Part shown: in pieces, positions 45,925-54,841 of the stretch
How positions within the stretch are numbered: position 1 is the stretch's first letter
Layout: each line of letters begins with the position of its first letter
NCBI GenBank assembly: GCA_035717845.1
Contig: DASTIC010000043.1
Location: 1-64,000, forward strand
From: DASSUW01 sp035717845
GTDB lineage: Bacteria; Actinomycetota; Thermoleophilia; Solirubrobacterales; Solirubrobacteraceae
Reading direction: 5' to 3'
Length of the DNA stretch: 64,000 bases
Program-made: the position numbers and the translations under genes
The notes under the pieces: model-generated
The model's database searches: none
Seen by the model: the letters and a program-made list of their open reading frames with translations, nothing else
Told to the model about the DNA's origin: nothing

Positions 45925-47163
45925 ATGTGGCTGCGCCGCCATGCCTTCGACGCGCTCGTCCTCGCCGTCGCCGCGGCGTCGCAGATCGAGATCCTCGTCG
46001 GCTCGCTCGCGGGACCGAAGGTGGCCGTCCAGGCGACTGCGTTGCTCGCGACGCTGCCGCTGCTGTTCCGGCGTCGCTTCCCCTTCGGGGGCCCTGCGCT
46101 CGTGTTCGCTGGGGTCGCCGGCGTCTCGCTCGTCTCCCTGGCGGGCGTGACGGAGGGGGCGACGTTCCCGATGCTGGGCCTGATCCTCGCCTGCTGGGCC
46201 GCCGGCGCGCAGCGCGAGGGCCAGCAGGCGCTTGCCGGCGCGGCGCTCGGCCTCGCGGCCTTCGCGGTCATCGTCCAGGCGCACCCGGGTCCGGGGACGA
46301 CGCTGCAGATCGGCGACGCCGAGGTGGACCTCGTGTCGTGGCTCGTCATCGGGATCGGGCTCCCGCTCGGCGCTTTCGCGCTCCGTCGGCGCGAGGAGCG
46401 CGCCGCCGCGCTGGAGGCGGAGACCGAGCGGCTCGCGCGCGAGCGCGAAGAGCGCGCCCGTGCCGCCGTAGCCGCCGAGCGCGCCCGCATCGCCCGCGAC
46501 CTCCACGACGTGATCGCCCACAGCGTGAGCGTCATGACCGTCCAGGGCGGCGCGGCGCGGCTGCTGCTCGAGCAGGACGCGCAGCGTGCGCGCGAGCCGT
46601 TGCTCGCCGTCGAGGAGACGGGGCACCAGGCGATGGCCGAGATGCGCCGCCTGCTCGGCATCGTCCACGCCGAGGAGGATGCGCCCGCGCTGGCGCCGCA
46701 GCCGGGCCTGGCCGATCTCGAGGCGCTGGCCGAGCAGATGCGCCAGGCGGGGCTCCCGGTCGCGCTGGACGTGCAGGGCGCCCCGAAGACGCTGGCGCCG
46801 GGTCTGGGGCTCGCCGCCTACCGGATCGTGCAGGAGGCCCTCACCAACGCGCTCAAGCACGCGGGGCCGGCGCGCGCATGGGTGACGGTCCGCTACGACC
46901 CTGATGGGCTCGTCCTCGAGGTCGCCGACGACGGCGGCGCCGGTCGCGGAAGCGGCGCCGGCGGAAGCGGGCATGGCCTCGTGGGCATGCGCGAACGCGT
47001 GGCGCTGTACGGCGGTGATCTGGCGACCGGTAGGCGGGCCGAGGGCGGCTTCGCCGTCCGCGCCCGGCTGCCGCTCGGGCCGCGAGTGGTCGGGGACTTG
47101 CACTCGCGACTCCGGGCGGGGCATGATGGGTCGGAAGGCCCTCGACCCGGATCGGGGCGATGA
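45925..47163 (+). CDS. DesK/LiaS-type sensor histidine kinase
   Basis: A 412-residue kinase. Five or six membrane helices lie within residues 8-155. A coiled region is at about 155-185 and the HisKA_3 domain has phospho-acceptor His194 (RIARDLHDVIAHS). The HATPase domain has the N-box EALTNALKH (Asn307) and a glycine-rich lid (GSGAGGSGHGLVGM). It phosphorylates the NarL-type regulator encoded two genes downstream. Its TGA overlaps the next kinase ATG. Confidence 0.93.
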   Translation: MWLRRHAFDALVLAVAAASQIEILVGSLAGPKVAVQATALLATLPLLFRRRFPFGGPALVFAGVAGVSLVSLAGVTEGATFPMLGLILACWAAGAQREGQQALAGAALGLAAFAVIVQAHPGPGTTLQIGDAEVDLVSWLVIGIGLPLGAFALRRREERAAALEAETERLAREREERARAAVAAERARIARDLHDVIAHSVSVMTVQGGAARLLLEQDAQRAREPLLAVEETGHQAMAEMRRLLGIVHAEEDAPALAPQPGLADLEALAEQMRQAGLPVALDVQGAPKTLAPGLGLAAYRIVQEALTNALKHAGPARAWVTVRYDPDGLVLEVADDGGAGRGSGAGGSGHGLVGMRERVALYGGDLATGRRAEGGFAVRARLPLGPRVVGDLHSRLRAGHDGSEGPRPGSGR

Positions 47164-48290
47164 GGTTCGCATCGTGGCTCAGGCGGCGTCCCCTGGACGC
47201 GCTGGTGATCGTGCTCACGGCTGCCCAGCAGCTGGAGGCCTGGTCCGGCTCCGTTCCGGGCGGAAACGTCGCCGTAAGCGTCGCCACGCTGCTGTGGACG
47301 CTGCCCCTGCTGCTTCGGCACCGGTTCCCGTTCGCTGCGCCCGCGTTCGCCTTCGGCGTGCAGATCGTGTCGACGTTCCTCGGTCCTGAGGCCTTCGCCG
47401 GCGAGGACACAGGGTTCGCGGCGGTGCTCCTCACCTTCTGGGTCGCGGGGGCGTACAACGAGCGCGCGCAGGCGGTCGCGCTCACCGCGATCGGGTTCGC
47501 CGCGATCGCCGTCGTCGAGCGCCGGGACGTCCGCATCGACACCGACGAGGGGATCACGGCGATGGTGGCCTGCGGCGTCGTCGCGCTGATCGCCCACGTG
47601 CTCGAGCGCCGTGGGCGGCGGTCCGCGGCGCTCGAAGAGCAGGCGACGCGCCTCGCACACGACCGCGAGGCGAGGGAGCGTGACGCGGTCGCCGCGGAGC
47701 GCGCGCGGATCGGGCGCGAGCTCGGAGACGTCGTCGCCCAGGGGCTGGCGGCGATGACCGCGCTGGCGCGGGCTGCGCGTGAGCTCCTCGACGAGGACCC
47801 GGCGCGCGCCCGCGCGCCGATCGCCGCACTCGAGGAGACTGGGCGTCAGGCGCTGGGCGAGCTGCGCCGTCTCCTCGGCATCCTGCACCCGTCTGCGGGC
47901 GAGCCGCTGCTCGCGCCGCCCCCGGGGATGGAGGATCTCGACGCTCTTGTCCGGCGCGCCGAGGCGGCCGGGCTGCCGGTCGCGCTAACGGTCGAGGGGT
48001 CGCCCACGGTGCTAGCGCCCGGCGTGGACCTCGCCGCGTATCGGATCGTCCAGGATGCGCTCACCGACGCGCTCGAGCACGCCGCGCCCGCCGCCGCGAA
48101 GATCGCCGTCCGCTACGAGCGTGACGCGATCGCCCTCGAGGTCTCCGATGACGGCGACGCCGGGCGTCCGGGGCTCGTCAGCCTTCGCGAGCGGGTCGCT
48201 GTCTACGGCGGGGAGGTCGAGGCCGGGCGCCGGGCGGGCGGCGAATATGTCGTGCGAGTGGCGCTTCCGGTCGAGGCGGGCCACCGGTGA
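47160..48290 (+). CDS. degenerate DesK-type histidine kinase (probable pseudokinase)
   Basis: A 376-residue paralogue of the upstream kinase with the same plan: membrane helices at 10-145 and a cytoplasmic HisKA_3/HATPase-like region. The phospho-acceptor position is Gly189 (RIGRELGDVVAQG) and the N-box Asn is Asp303 (DALTDALEH). The glycine-rich lid is also shortened. Autophosphorylation is therefore unlikely. It may dimerise with the active kinase or act as a sensor or phosphatase adaptor. It overlaps both neighbours by four bases, so it is kept in the operon. Confidence 0.88.
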   Translation: MRFASWLRRRPLDALVIVLTAAQQLEAWSGSVPGGNVAVSVATLLWTLPLLLRHRFPFAAPAFAFGVQIVSTFLGPEAFAGEDTGFAAVLLTFWVAGAYNERAQAVALTAIGFAAIAVVERRDVRIDTDEGITAMVACGVVALIAHVLERRGRRSAALEEQATRLAHDREARERDAVAAERARIGRELGDVVAQGLAAMTALARAARELLDEDPARARAPIAALEETGRQALGELRRLLGILHPSAGEPLLAPPPGMEDLDALVRRAEAAGLPVALTVEGSPTVLAPGVDLAAYRIVQDALTDALEHAAPAAAKIAVRYERDAIALEVSDDGDAGRPGLVSLRERVAVYGGEVEAGRRAGGEYVVRVALPVEAGHR

Positions 48291-48946
48291 TCCGCGTCCT
48301 CATCGCAGACGACCAGGCGCTTGTGCGCGGCGGCTTTCGCATGATCCTCGACGCCCAGCAGGACATCGAAGTAGTCGGGGAGGCCTGCGACGGCCGCGAG
48401 GCGCTCGCACGGGCGCGCGAACTCACGCCCGACGTCGTCCTCATGGATATCCGCATGCCGGAGCTCGACGGCCTGGAGGCCACGCGCCGGCTGCTCAGCG
48501 GCGACGGCACCTGTCGCGTGCTGATCCTTACCACCTTCGACCTCGACGAATACGTCTACGCGGCCATGAAGGCCGGCGCGAGCGGATTCCTGATCAAGGA
48601 CGTCCGTCCTGAGCAGCTGGCCGACGCGGTGCGCGTCGTCGCCGCCGGGGAGGCGCTCCTGGCACCGGTGATCACGCGTCGGCTGATCGAGCACTTCGTG
48701 AGCCGGCCGGCCCCCAGCCCCGGTGCGCCGGAGCAGCTCGAGGACCTATCCGAGCGGGAGCTCGAGGTCGTAAAGCTCATCGCCCGCGGCCAGTCAAACG
48801 ACGAGATCGCGCTCGAGCTGTTCGTGACGCGCGCGACCGTGAAGACGCATGTGACGCACATCCTCACGAAGCTCCGGCTACGGGACCGCGTGCAGGTGGT
48901 CGTGCTGGCCTATGAGTGCGGCCTCGTCCAGCCAGGGGCCGGCTGA
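48287..48946 (+). CDS. NarL/LuxR-family response regulator
   Basis: A 219-residue regulator. The receiver domain covers residues 1-120 with acidic pocket Asp8/Asp9, phospho-acceptor Asp54 (VVLMDIRMPE) and Lys104-type switch (LIKDV). The LuxR HTH is at about 150-215 (LSERELEVVKLIARGQSNDEIA). It starts at GTG 48287, overlapping the second kinase. The likely target is the divergent ABC exporter and its own operon. Confidence 0.95.
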   Translation: MIRVLIADDQALVRGGFRMILDAQQDIEVVGEACDGREALARARELTPDVVLMDIRMPELDGLEATRRLLSGDGTCRVLILTTFDLDEYVYAAMKAGASGFLIKDVRPEQLADAVRVVAAGEALLAPVITRRLIEHFVSRPAPSPGAPEQLEDLSERELEVVKLIARGQSNDEIALELFVTRATVKTHVTHILTKLRLRDRVQVVVLAYECGLVQPGAG

Positions 48947-48986
48947 GCGGTCGTAACCGCCGGTGCGTCGGGTAGTACGTGGGGGT

Positions 48987-50117
48987 ATGGCAGAGGATCT
49001 GCGCGCGCTGAGCCGGCTCGCGTTCGACGAGGTGTGCGCGGCCGCGGGCGGCATCGAAGAGGTCCACCTGGCGATCGCCGAGCGGACGTTTCCGCCCTCG
49101 AGCGTGCCGAAGGTCATCCACGACGGCATCTCGCGCGCCGTGTACGCGAGCGTACGCGGCGCCGCCGCGCTCGCCGCGCTGGCCGCCGACAGCGCGCTCG
49201 CTCGGCGCGACGACCAGCCGCCGCTGATGACGACCCCACGCGGCGCGGCCGCACTCGGCGTGCTGAACGGGCTCCGCGGCGACGCGCTCGAGCGCGAGCA
49301 GAGCCCGCTTGCGGTGCCGATGACGGCGCGCGGCGGCGCCGGGTCGCCACGGCTCGCGGTGTTCGTGCACGGGCTGTTCGAGAGCGAGCTGGCGTGGCAC
49401 TACGGCGGTGGCCCCACGTACGGCGAGCGGCTCGCCGCCGACCACGGTCTCACGCCCGTGTACCTCCGGTACAACAGCGGCCGCCGCGTATCCGAGAACG
49501 GGCGCTCGCTCGCCGATCTGCTCGCGGCCTGGCCGCTGCCGCTCGAGCAGGTCGTCCTCGTCGGGCACTCGATGGGCGGGCTGGTGGCACGGAGCGCCTG
49601 CCACGTCGCGAGCGAGCGCGGCGACGAGTGGGTGCGGCACGTCACGCACGTCGTCTCGCTCGGCTCGCCCCACACCGGCGCGCCGCTCGAGTCGGCCGTC
49701 CACTACGCGGCCGCGGCGCTCGGGGTGCTGCCCGAGACGCAGCCGTTCGCGCGCTTCCTGCGGCGCCGCAGCGGCGGTATCCGCGACCTGCGGCACGGCT
49801 CGCTCGTCGACGAGGACTGGCGCGGTCGGGACCCGGACGCCCTGCGCGCCGCGGCGTGTCGCGAGGTCCCGCTGATCGAGGGCGCCGCCCACCACTTCGT
49901 GGCCGCCACCGTCACCCGCTCGCCAGAGCATCCGGTCGGCCGGCTGGTGGGCGACTGGCTCGTGCTCCACTCCAGCGCCTCGGGCCGCGGCCGCGTCGCG
50001 TTCGAGGAGGAGCACGGCCTGCACGTCGGCGGCGTCCACCACCTCGCGCTGCTCAACCACCCGCAGGTCTACGAGCGGCTCAGGGAGTGGCTCGCGACAG
50101 CGCCTCGAGCCGCGTAG
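48987..50117 (+). CDS. alpha/beta hydrolase, PGAP1/lipase-like
   Basis: A 376-residue protein from ATG 48987. VFVHGLFESE (about 125-134) is the oxyanion region and GHSMGG holds nucleophile Ser195. SLGSPHTGAP and the late VGGVHHLALL (candidate catalytic His) fit lipases and PGAP1-like hydrolases. The N-terminal 110 residues are helical and specific to this subgroup. There is no signal peptide. Its last 38 bases overlap the convergent PLP decarboxylase gene. Confidence 0.85.
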   Translation: MAEDLRALSRLAFDEVCAAAGGIEEVHLAIAERTFPPSSVPKVIHDGISRAVYASVRGAAALAALAADSALARRDDQPPLMTTPRGAAALGVLNGLRGDALEREQSPLAVPMTARGGAGSPRLAVFVHGLFESELAWHYGGGPTYGERLAADHGLTPVYLRYNSGRRVSENGRSLADLLAAWPLPLEQVVLVGHSMGGLVARSACHVASERGDEWVRHVTHVVSLGSPHTGAPLESAVHYAAAALGVLPETQPFARFLRRRSGGIRDLRHGSLVDEDWRGRDPDALRAAACREVPLIEGAAHHFVAATVTRSPEHPVGRLVGDWLVLHSSASGRGRVAFEEEHGLHVGGVHHLALLNHPQVYERLREWLATAPRAA

Positions 50118-51417
50118 CCAGCCAGTCCGCGGTCGCCTCGTGCTCGGGCTTCATGAGCACGCTGCGCAGGACCCGCGCGCCCGGCGCGTCGGCGTCGAGG
50201 CCGGGGTGCAGCGCGGTCAGGTCGCCGGCCGCGACCTGGAGCGTGCTGAGGAACACCGGGTCGTCCGGGTCGTCCATGCCGGCGCGCAGGATCGCCGCCG
50301 AGGCGGCGTCGATCTCGGACAGGCGGCGCCGCCGCGGGAAGTAGGCGACGATGTCGAGCTCCGGCTCGAGCAGCAGCCGCAGCGACTCGGACTCGCGCAG
50401 GTGCGCGGCGAGCTTGCGTGCGGCGCGGCGGGCCGCGGCGAGCACGGGCGCGAGGTCGACGGCCCGCAGGGTGAGCCAGAGCGCCGCCGCGGCGGCGCCG
50501 GCGCGCGAGCACTCGAGGCTTATCTCGCCGAGGTGGAGCGCTCCCGACGTGAAGTAGGTGTAGGGCGAGTCGTGCGCATAGAAGCGGCCGACGCCCGGGT
50601 CGGCGAACAGCACCGCCCCGCAGCCGTACGGCTGGAGACCGTGCTTGTGGGGGTCGACGACGATCGAGTCGGCCGCGCCCATGGCGCGCAGTCCGGGGGG
50701 CGCGTCGTCGAGCAGCGCGAAGAAGCCGCCGTACGCCGCGTCGACGTGGATCCGGACGCCGTGGCGCTCGCGCAGGGCGACCGCCTCGTCGATCGCGTCC
50801 ACAGCCCCGACGCCGGTCGTGCCCCCGGTCAGCACGACGGTGCCGACGTCGCCCTTCGCGCATTCGGCGTCGACGGCGTCGAGGTCGATCCGGCCGTCGG
50901 GCCCGGCGGGGACCTCGCGCGCCGGCATCCGGAGCACCTGGCACATGCGCGCGTGTGTGTAATGGGCGTTGGCACCGTGCACGATGCCCTTGTCGGGGTG
51001 CAGCTCGCGCGCCACCCACAGCGCCTCGAGGTTGGCGATCGTGCCGCTCGCCGTCAGGTGGCCCAGCGTCGGAGCCTTCAGGCCGAGGATGCGCGCGAGC
51101 TCCTCGACCGCCTCCTTCTCCATCTCGCTCGTCGCCGGGCCGCCGTCGAGCGCGTGGTTGTTCGGGTTCACGAGCATGGCGGCCACGTAGCCGGCGGCCG
51201 CGGCGGCGTGCGGCGGCTTGAGCATCTGGCCCGCGAAGCGTGGGTGGAAGAACGGGAAGTTGCCGTCCATGCGCCGCGCGAACTCCTCCCAGGCGGCGTC
51301 CCAGCGGGCGGGGTCGACGGCGGGCGGCGCCGGCCGCTCGCCCCAGCGCGCCTCCCACGACTCGACGAGCCCGAGCGCGGCCTCGATGCCCTCCCGGCGA
51401 TCCACGGGTCGGATCAT
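50080..51417 (-). CDS. PLP-dependent decarboxylase, group II (aromatic amino acid/glutamate type)
   Basis: A 445-residue fold-type I enzyme. The PLP lysine is Lys258 in VVDPHKHGLQPYG, preceded by Asp226 (HVDAAYGG) that contacts the pyridine nitrogen. HLTASGTIANLEAL and LTGGTTGVGAVD line the cofactor site. Group II members decarboxylate Trp, Tyr, Dopa, Glu or diaminobutyrate; the substrate cannot be told here. Its ATG overlaps the stop of a GntR regulator (ATGA), so it is likely under that control. Confidence 0.9.
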   Translation of the reverse strand: MIRPVDRREGIEAALGLVESWEARWGERPAPPAVDPARWDAAWEEFARRMDGNFPFFHPRFAGQMLKPPHAAAAAGYVAAMLVNPNNHALDGGPATSEMEKEAVEELARILGLKAPTLGHLTASGTIANLEALWVARELHPDKGIVHGANAHYTHARMCQVLRMPAREVPAGPDGRIDLDAVDAECAKGDVGTVVLTGGTTGVGAVDAIDEAVALRERHGVRIHVDAAYGGFFALLDDAPPGLRAMGAADSIVVDPHKHGLQPYGCGAVLFADPGVGRFYAHDSPYTYFTSGALHLGEISLECSRAGAAAAALWLTLRAVDLAPVLAAARRAARKLAAHLRESESLRLLLEPELDIVAYFPRRRRLSEIDAASAAILRAGMDDPDDPVFLSTLQVAAGDLTALHPGLDADAPGARVLRSVLMKPEHEATADWLATRLEALSRATP

Positions 51418-52070
51418 CGCGGACGGGCGCCGGTGATCGCCGCCATCGCCGCGCGGGCGGCAGCGGGATCGCCGGCGCGGACGGCCTCGAGCACCCGGCG
51501 ATAGCGGTCCGGGCGCGCCGGCGCGGGGCCGCCGAGCGCGGCGGAGAGCTCTGCCGCCACGCGAGCCAGCGGACGGTTGCCGGCGGCCTCGGCCAGCGCG
51601 TCGTCGAACGCCCGCCGGGCCGGTTCGCCCGCGTCTGTCTCGACGCCCTCGACCGCGGCCTCGAGCCGCTCCAGCGCGGGCGGCGGGCGCTCGGCGGCAC
51701 GGCGCGCCAGCTCGCCGCCGAGGACCGCGGGTGGGCCCGAGCGGGCGGCGGCCAGCGCGGCGAGCTCCCCGGCGACGATCACGTGCGCCTCGGTCGCCTC
51801 GACGGCCAGTCGCGGGCCGGCGGCGACCAGCACCTCGGGGTCGAGCACGTCCCATCGTCCCATCGGCTCGACCCGCGCCCCATGCCCGTGCGTGACCCGC
51901 ACCACGCCCCGCTCCTCGAGCGCGCGGATGCACTCCCGCACCACGCCCCGGCTCGCGCTCAGCTCCGCGGCCAGGTCGACCTCCTTCGGCAGGTTCGCGC
52001 CCACGGGCAGGTCGCCGGCGACGATCCGCCCGAGCAGCGTGCGCAGGATGCCGCGATGGAGCCGAGCCAC
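51414..52070 (-). CDS. GntR-family (FadR-type) transcriptional regulator
   Basis: A 218-residue regulator. The winged HTH is at residues 4-68 (LPVGANLPKEVDLAAELSASRGVVREC, then RALEERGVVRVTHGHGARV). The C-terminal FCD-like all-helical ligand domain is at about 75-210. The GTG start 52070 fits the family N-terminus. It is upstream of and coupled to the PLP decarboxylase and divergent from a GST gene with a 42-bp gap. Confidence 0.9.
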   Translation of the reverse strand: MARLHRGILRTLLGRIVAGDLPVGANLPKEVDLAAELSASRGVVRECIRALEERGVVRVTHGHGARVEPMGRWDVLDPEVLVAAGPRLAVEATEAHVIVAGELAALAAARSGPPAVLGGELARRAAERPPPALERLEAAVEGVETDAGEPARRAFDDALAEAAGNRPLARVAAELSAALGGPAPARPDRYRRVLEAVRAGDPAAARAAMAAITGARPR

Positions 52071-52112
52071 GGCGGTGATCCAATCACGGCGCTCCCGTAT
52101 CGTGGCCCGCCC

Positions 52113-52748
52113 ATGAAGCTCTACGAGCACGCATCCTCCGGCAACTGCCTCAAGTGCCGCATCGTCCTCCGCCAGCTCGAGCTGCCGTACGAGTCGGTCA
52201 GCGTTGACCTCTTCCTCGGCGAGACCCGCACGGCCGAGCACTTCGGCCGCAACCCTGACGGGCGGATCCCGGTGCTGGAGACCGACGACGGCGACATGAT
52301 CCCCGAGTCGGCGGCCATCCTCCTGCACCTCGCCGAGGGCACGCCGCTGCTGCCCGCGCCCGGGACGCTCGAGCGCGCCCGCGTGCATCAGTGGATGTTC
52401 TTCGAGCAGAACCGGATCGAGGCCGACCTCGCGGTGGCGCGCTTCATGAAGCTCGCCGGCCGGGACGCCACGCTGCCCGAGGCGTTCGCGCAGCGGCTCG
52501 AGCGCGGCCGCGACGCGCTCGCGGCGCTCGACCGCGGCCTCGCCGACGGCCGCCCGTTCGTGGCCGGCGACGGCTACACGGTCGCCGACGTCGCGCTCTA
52601 CGGCTACGGCCACTGCGGCGCCGACGCCGGAGCCGACCCGCGCGAGCACCCGCACGTCGCGGCCTGGCTCGACCGCGTCGAGGCCACGCCGGGCTTCGTG
52701 AACGACCTCGAGCCGGTGCCGGACCACGTGGGCGAGCGCCCGCTCTGA
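52113..52748 (+). CDS. glutathione S-transferase-like protein
   Basis: A 211-residue protein. The thioredoxin-fold N-domain (residues 1-80) has SGNCLKCR (Ser/Cys at the thiol site) and the PVLETDDGDMIPESAAI thiol-binding loop. The helical C-domain has VAGDGYTVADVALYGY with the conserved N-capping Asp. Actinobacteria usually make mycothiol instead of glutathione, so the thiol partner may differ; that is inference. Confidence 0.9.
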   Translation: MKLYEHASSGNCLKCRIVLRQLELPYESVSVDLFLGETRTAEHFGRNPDGRIPVLETDDGDMIPESAAILLHLAEGTPLLPAPGTLERARVHQWMFFEQNRIEADLAVARFMKLAGRDATLPEAFAQRLERGRDALAALDRGLADGRPFVAGDGYTVADVALYGYGHCGADAGADPREHPHVAAWLDRVEATPGFVNDLEPVPDHVGERPL

Positions 52749-52751
52749 CGT

Positions 52752-53015
52752 TCAGAACTCGATCACGCTGCGGATCCCGTCCCGGGCGTACATGAGCTCG
52801 AAGCCGCGGTTGACCCCGTCGAGCGTGAGGCGGTGCGAGAGACCGAGGTCACTCCCTCCCCCACCCGCCCCGGAGGCCGTGTAGAGGTCGGTGTGGCACA
52901 CGCCGCACGCCACCAGACGCACGAGCACCTCGCCGGGCCGCGGGTCCGCCAGCTCGACCTCCTGGACGACCAGCGGCGCGCCGAAGGCCTCCAGGACCGC
53001 GGCGCGCATCCTCAT
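52752..53015 (-). pseudogene. collapsed zinc alcohol dehydrogenase (large internal deletion)
   Basis: An 87-codon open frame. Residues 3-50 match the N-terminus of a zinc-dependent alcohol dehydrogenase (MRAAVLEAF, PRPGEVLVRL, the zinc-site CGVCHTDL). The last 30 residues (HRLTLDGVNRGFELM and GIRSVIEF) match the extreme C-terminus of formaldehyde/mycothiol-type dehydrogenases. Roughly 280 central residues, including the Rossmann domain, are missing. The join is a Gly/Ser-rich segment from a C-rich tract near 52853-52875. The frame is preserved, but a working enzyme is impossible. Confidence 0.8.
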
Positions 53016-53070
53016 CGCTCTCCTCCTCGTTGCGTCATGGGAGCGCCAGGCTATGGCAGCATCGCGGCCC

Positions 53071-54831
53071 ATGAGCGCGAACTCCCTGGGACGGATGGTG
53101 CTGGACGCGACCGAGCGGCACGGCGGAGCGGCGATCCGCTTCCCGCGCGACGGCACGTGGCACGAGTGGTCGTTCGCCGAGGTCGGGACCGCGGTGCGCG
53201 AGCTGGCGCGCGGGTTCGCGGCGCTCGGGATCGAGCCCGGCGACCGCGTCGCGCTGCTCGGCGAGACCCGCGCGGAGTGGACGCTGGCCGACGCCGCGCT
53301 GCTCGCCGCCGGCTGCGTGGTCGTGCCCGTCTACCACACGAACTCGCCCGAGGAGTGCCACTACGTCGTCGAGCACTCCGGCGCGCGGGCGATCGTCGTC
53401 GAGGACGCCGGGCAGCTCGAGAAGATCGAGGCAGTGCGCGACCGGCTACCGGGGCTCGAGCACATCGTGAGCATGGAGGACACCGGCCGCACGGCGACGG
53501 TCGCGGACCTCCGGGGGCGGGCGGGCGAGGTGCCGGCCGAGCAGCTCGAGGCCCGCCTGGAGGACGTCGGGCCCGACGACGTGGCCACCATCGTCTACAC
53601 GTCGGGCACGACCGGACCGCCGAAGGGCTGCGCGCTCACGCACCGCAACGTGCTCTTCACGATGGAGGCGTACGTCGACCGCGTCCATCTGCGGCCCCCG
53701 GCGACGCTGTTCATGTTCCTGCCGCTCGCGCACGCGCTCGCGCGCGTGGTGCAGATGGTGTCGCTCGACGTGGGCGGCACGCTGGCGTTCTGGAGCGGCG
53801 ACTCGCGCAAGCTGGTCGAGGACGTGGCGGCCGCGCGGCCGACACATTTCCCGTCCGTCCCGCGCGTGTTCGAGAAGATCCACGCCCGCGCGCTCGCGCG
53901 CGGCCACGAGGGCAGCGCCGTCAAGCAGCGCCTGTTCAACTGGGCGGTGGCGACCGGCCGCAAGGCCCGGCCCGCCGCTCGCGAGGGACGGCTCTCGCCC
54001 GCGCTCAAGGCCCAGTACGCCCTCGCCGACCGGCTGGTGCTCTCCCGCATCCGCGACCTGTTCGGCGGGCGGCTCGAGCTGGCGCTGACCGGCGCGGCGC
54101 CGATCCCGCTCGAGGTGCTCGAGTTCCTCGACGCCTGCGGGATCACCGTGCTCGAGGGCTACGGCATGACGGAGACGTGCGCCGCCGCCACGCTCAACCT
54201 GCCGGAGTCGCCCCGCTACGGCACCGTCGGCCCGGCGCTCCCGGGCACGGCGGTCGAGATCGCCGAGGACGGCGAGATCCTGCTCGGCGGCCCGAACGTG
54301 TTCAAGGGCTCCCACCGCGACGAGGATGCGACGCGCGAGGTGTTCGAAGGCGAGCTGGTGAGGACCGGCGACCTCGGCGAGCTCGACTCCGCCGGCGCGC
54401 TGCGCATCACCGGCCGCAAGAAGGACCTCATCATCACCTCGAGCGGCAAGAACATAACGCCGACCAACATCGAGAACGCGCTGCGCGAGTCGCGCTGGGT
54501 CTCGCAGGCGATTGTCCACGGCGACAACCGCTCCTACCTCGTGGCCCTGCTCACGCTCGACGCCGACGAGGCGCCGGCGCTGGCCGCCGAGCTCGGCGTC
54601 GAGCCCGACATCCCCGGAATGGCCGCGAATCCCAAGGTGCGCGAGGTGCTCCAGCGCGACGTCGACGCCGCCAACGCGCGCTTCGCCCGGATCGAGCAGA
54701 TCAAGCGGTTCGTCGTGCTCGACCAGGATCTCACGCAGGCGGCCGGCGAGCTGACCCCGACCATGAAGGTCAAGCGCAGCGTGGTCGAGAAGCGCTACGC
54801 CGCCGAGTTCGGCGCGCTGTACGACGGGTAG
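53071..54831 (+). CDS. long-chain fatty-acid-CoA ligase (AMP-forming)
   Basis: A 586-residue adenylate-forming enzyme. The P-loop VYTSGTTGPPKG is at residues 175-186. YGMTETCAAATLN is motif A5 and VRTGDLGELD and RKKDLIITSSGKNITPTNIE are A7-A8, with Lys in the C-domain hinge. The overall pattern matches FadD15-like actinobacterial ligases. It activates fatty acids for degradation or lipid synthesis. ATG 53053 is an alternative in-frame start. Confidence 0.93.
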   Translation: MSANSLGRMVLDATERHGGAAIRFPRDGTWHEWSFAEVGTAVRELARGFAALGIEPGDRVALLGETRAEWTLADAALLAAGCVVVPVYHTNSPEECHYVVEHSGARAIVVEDAGQLEKIEAVRDRLPGLEHIVSMEDTGRTATVADLRGRAGEVPAEQLEARLEDVGPDDVATIVYTSGTTGPPKGCALTHRNVLFTMEAYVDRVHLRPPATLFMFLPLAHALARVVQMVSLDVGGTLAFWSGDSRKLVEDVAAARPTHFPSVPRVFEKIHARALARGHEGSAVKQRLFNWAVATGRKARPAAREGRLSPALKAQYALADRLVLSRIRDLFGGRLELALTGAAPIPLEVLEFLDACGITVLEGYGMTETCAAATLNLPESPRYGTVGPALPGTAVEIAEDGEILLGGPNVFKGSHRDEDATREVFEGELVRTGDLGELDSAGALRITGRKKDLIITSSGKNITPTNIENALRESRWVSQAIVHGDNRSYLVALLTLDADEAPALAAELGVEPDIPGMAANPKVREVLQRDVDAANARFARIEQIKRFVVLDQDLTQAAGELTPTMKVKRSVVEKRYAAEFGALYDG

Positions 54832-54841
54832 TCGGGTCTCC

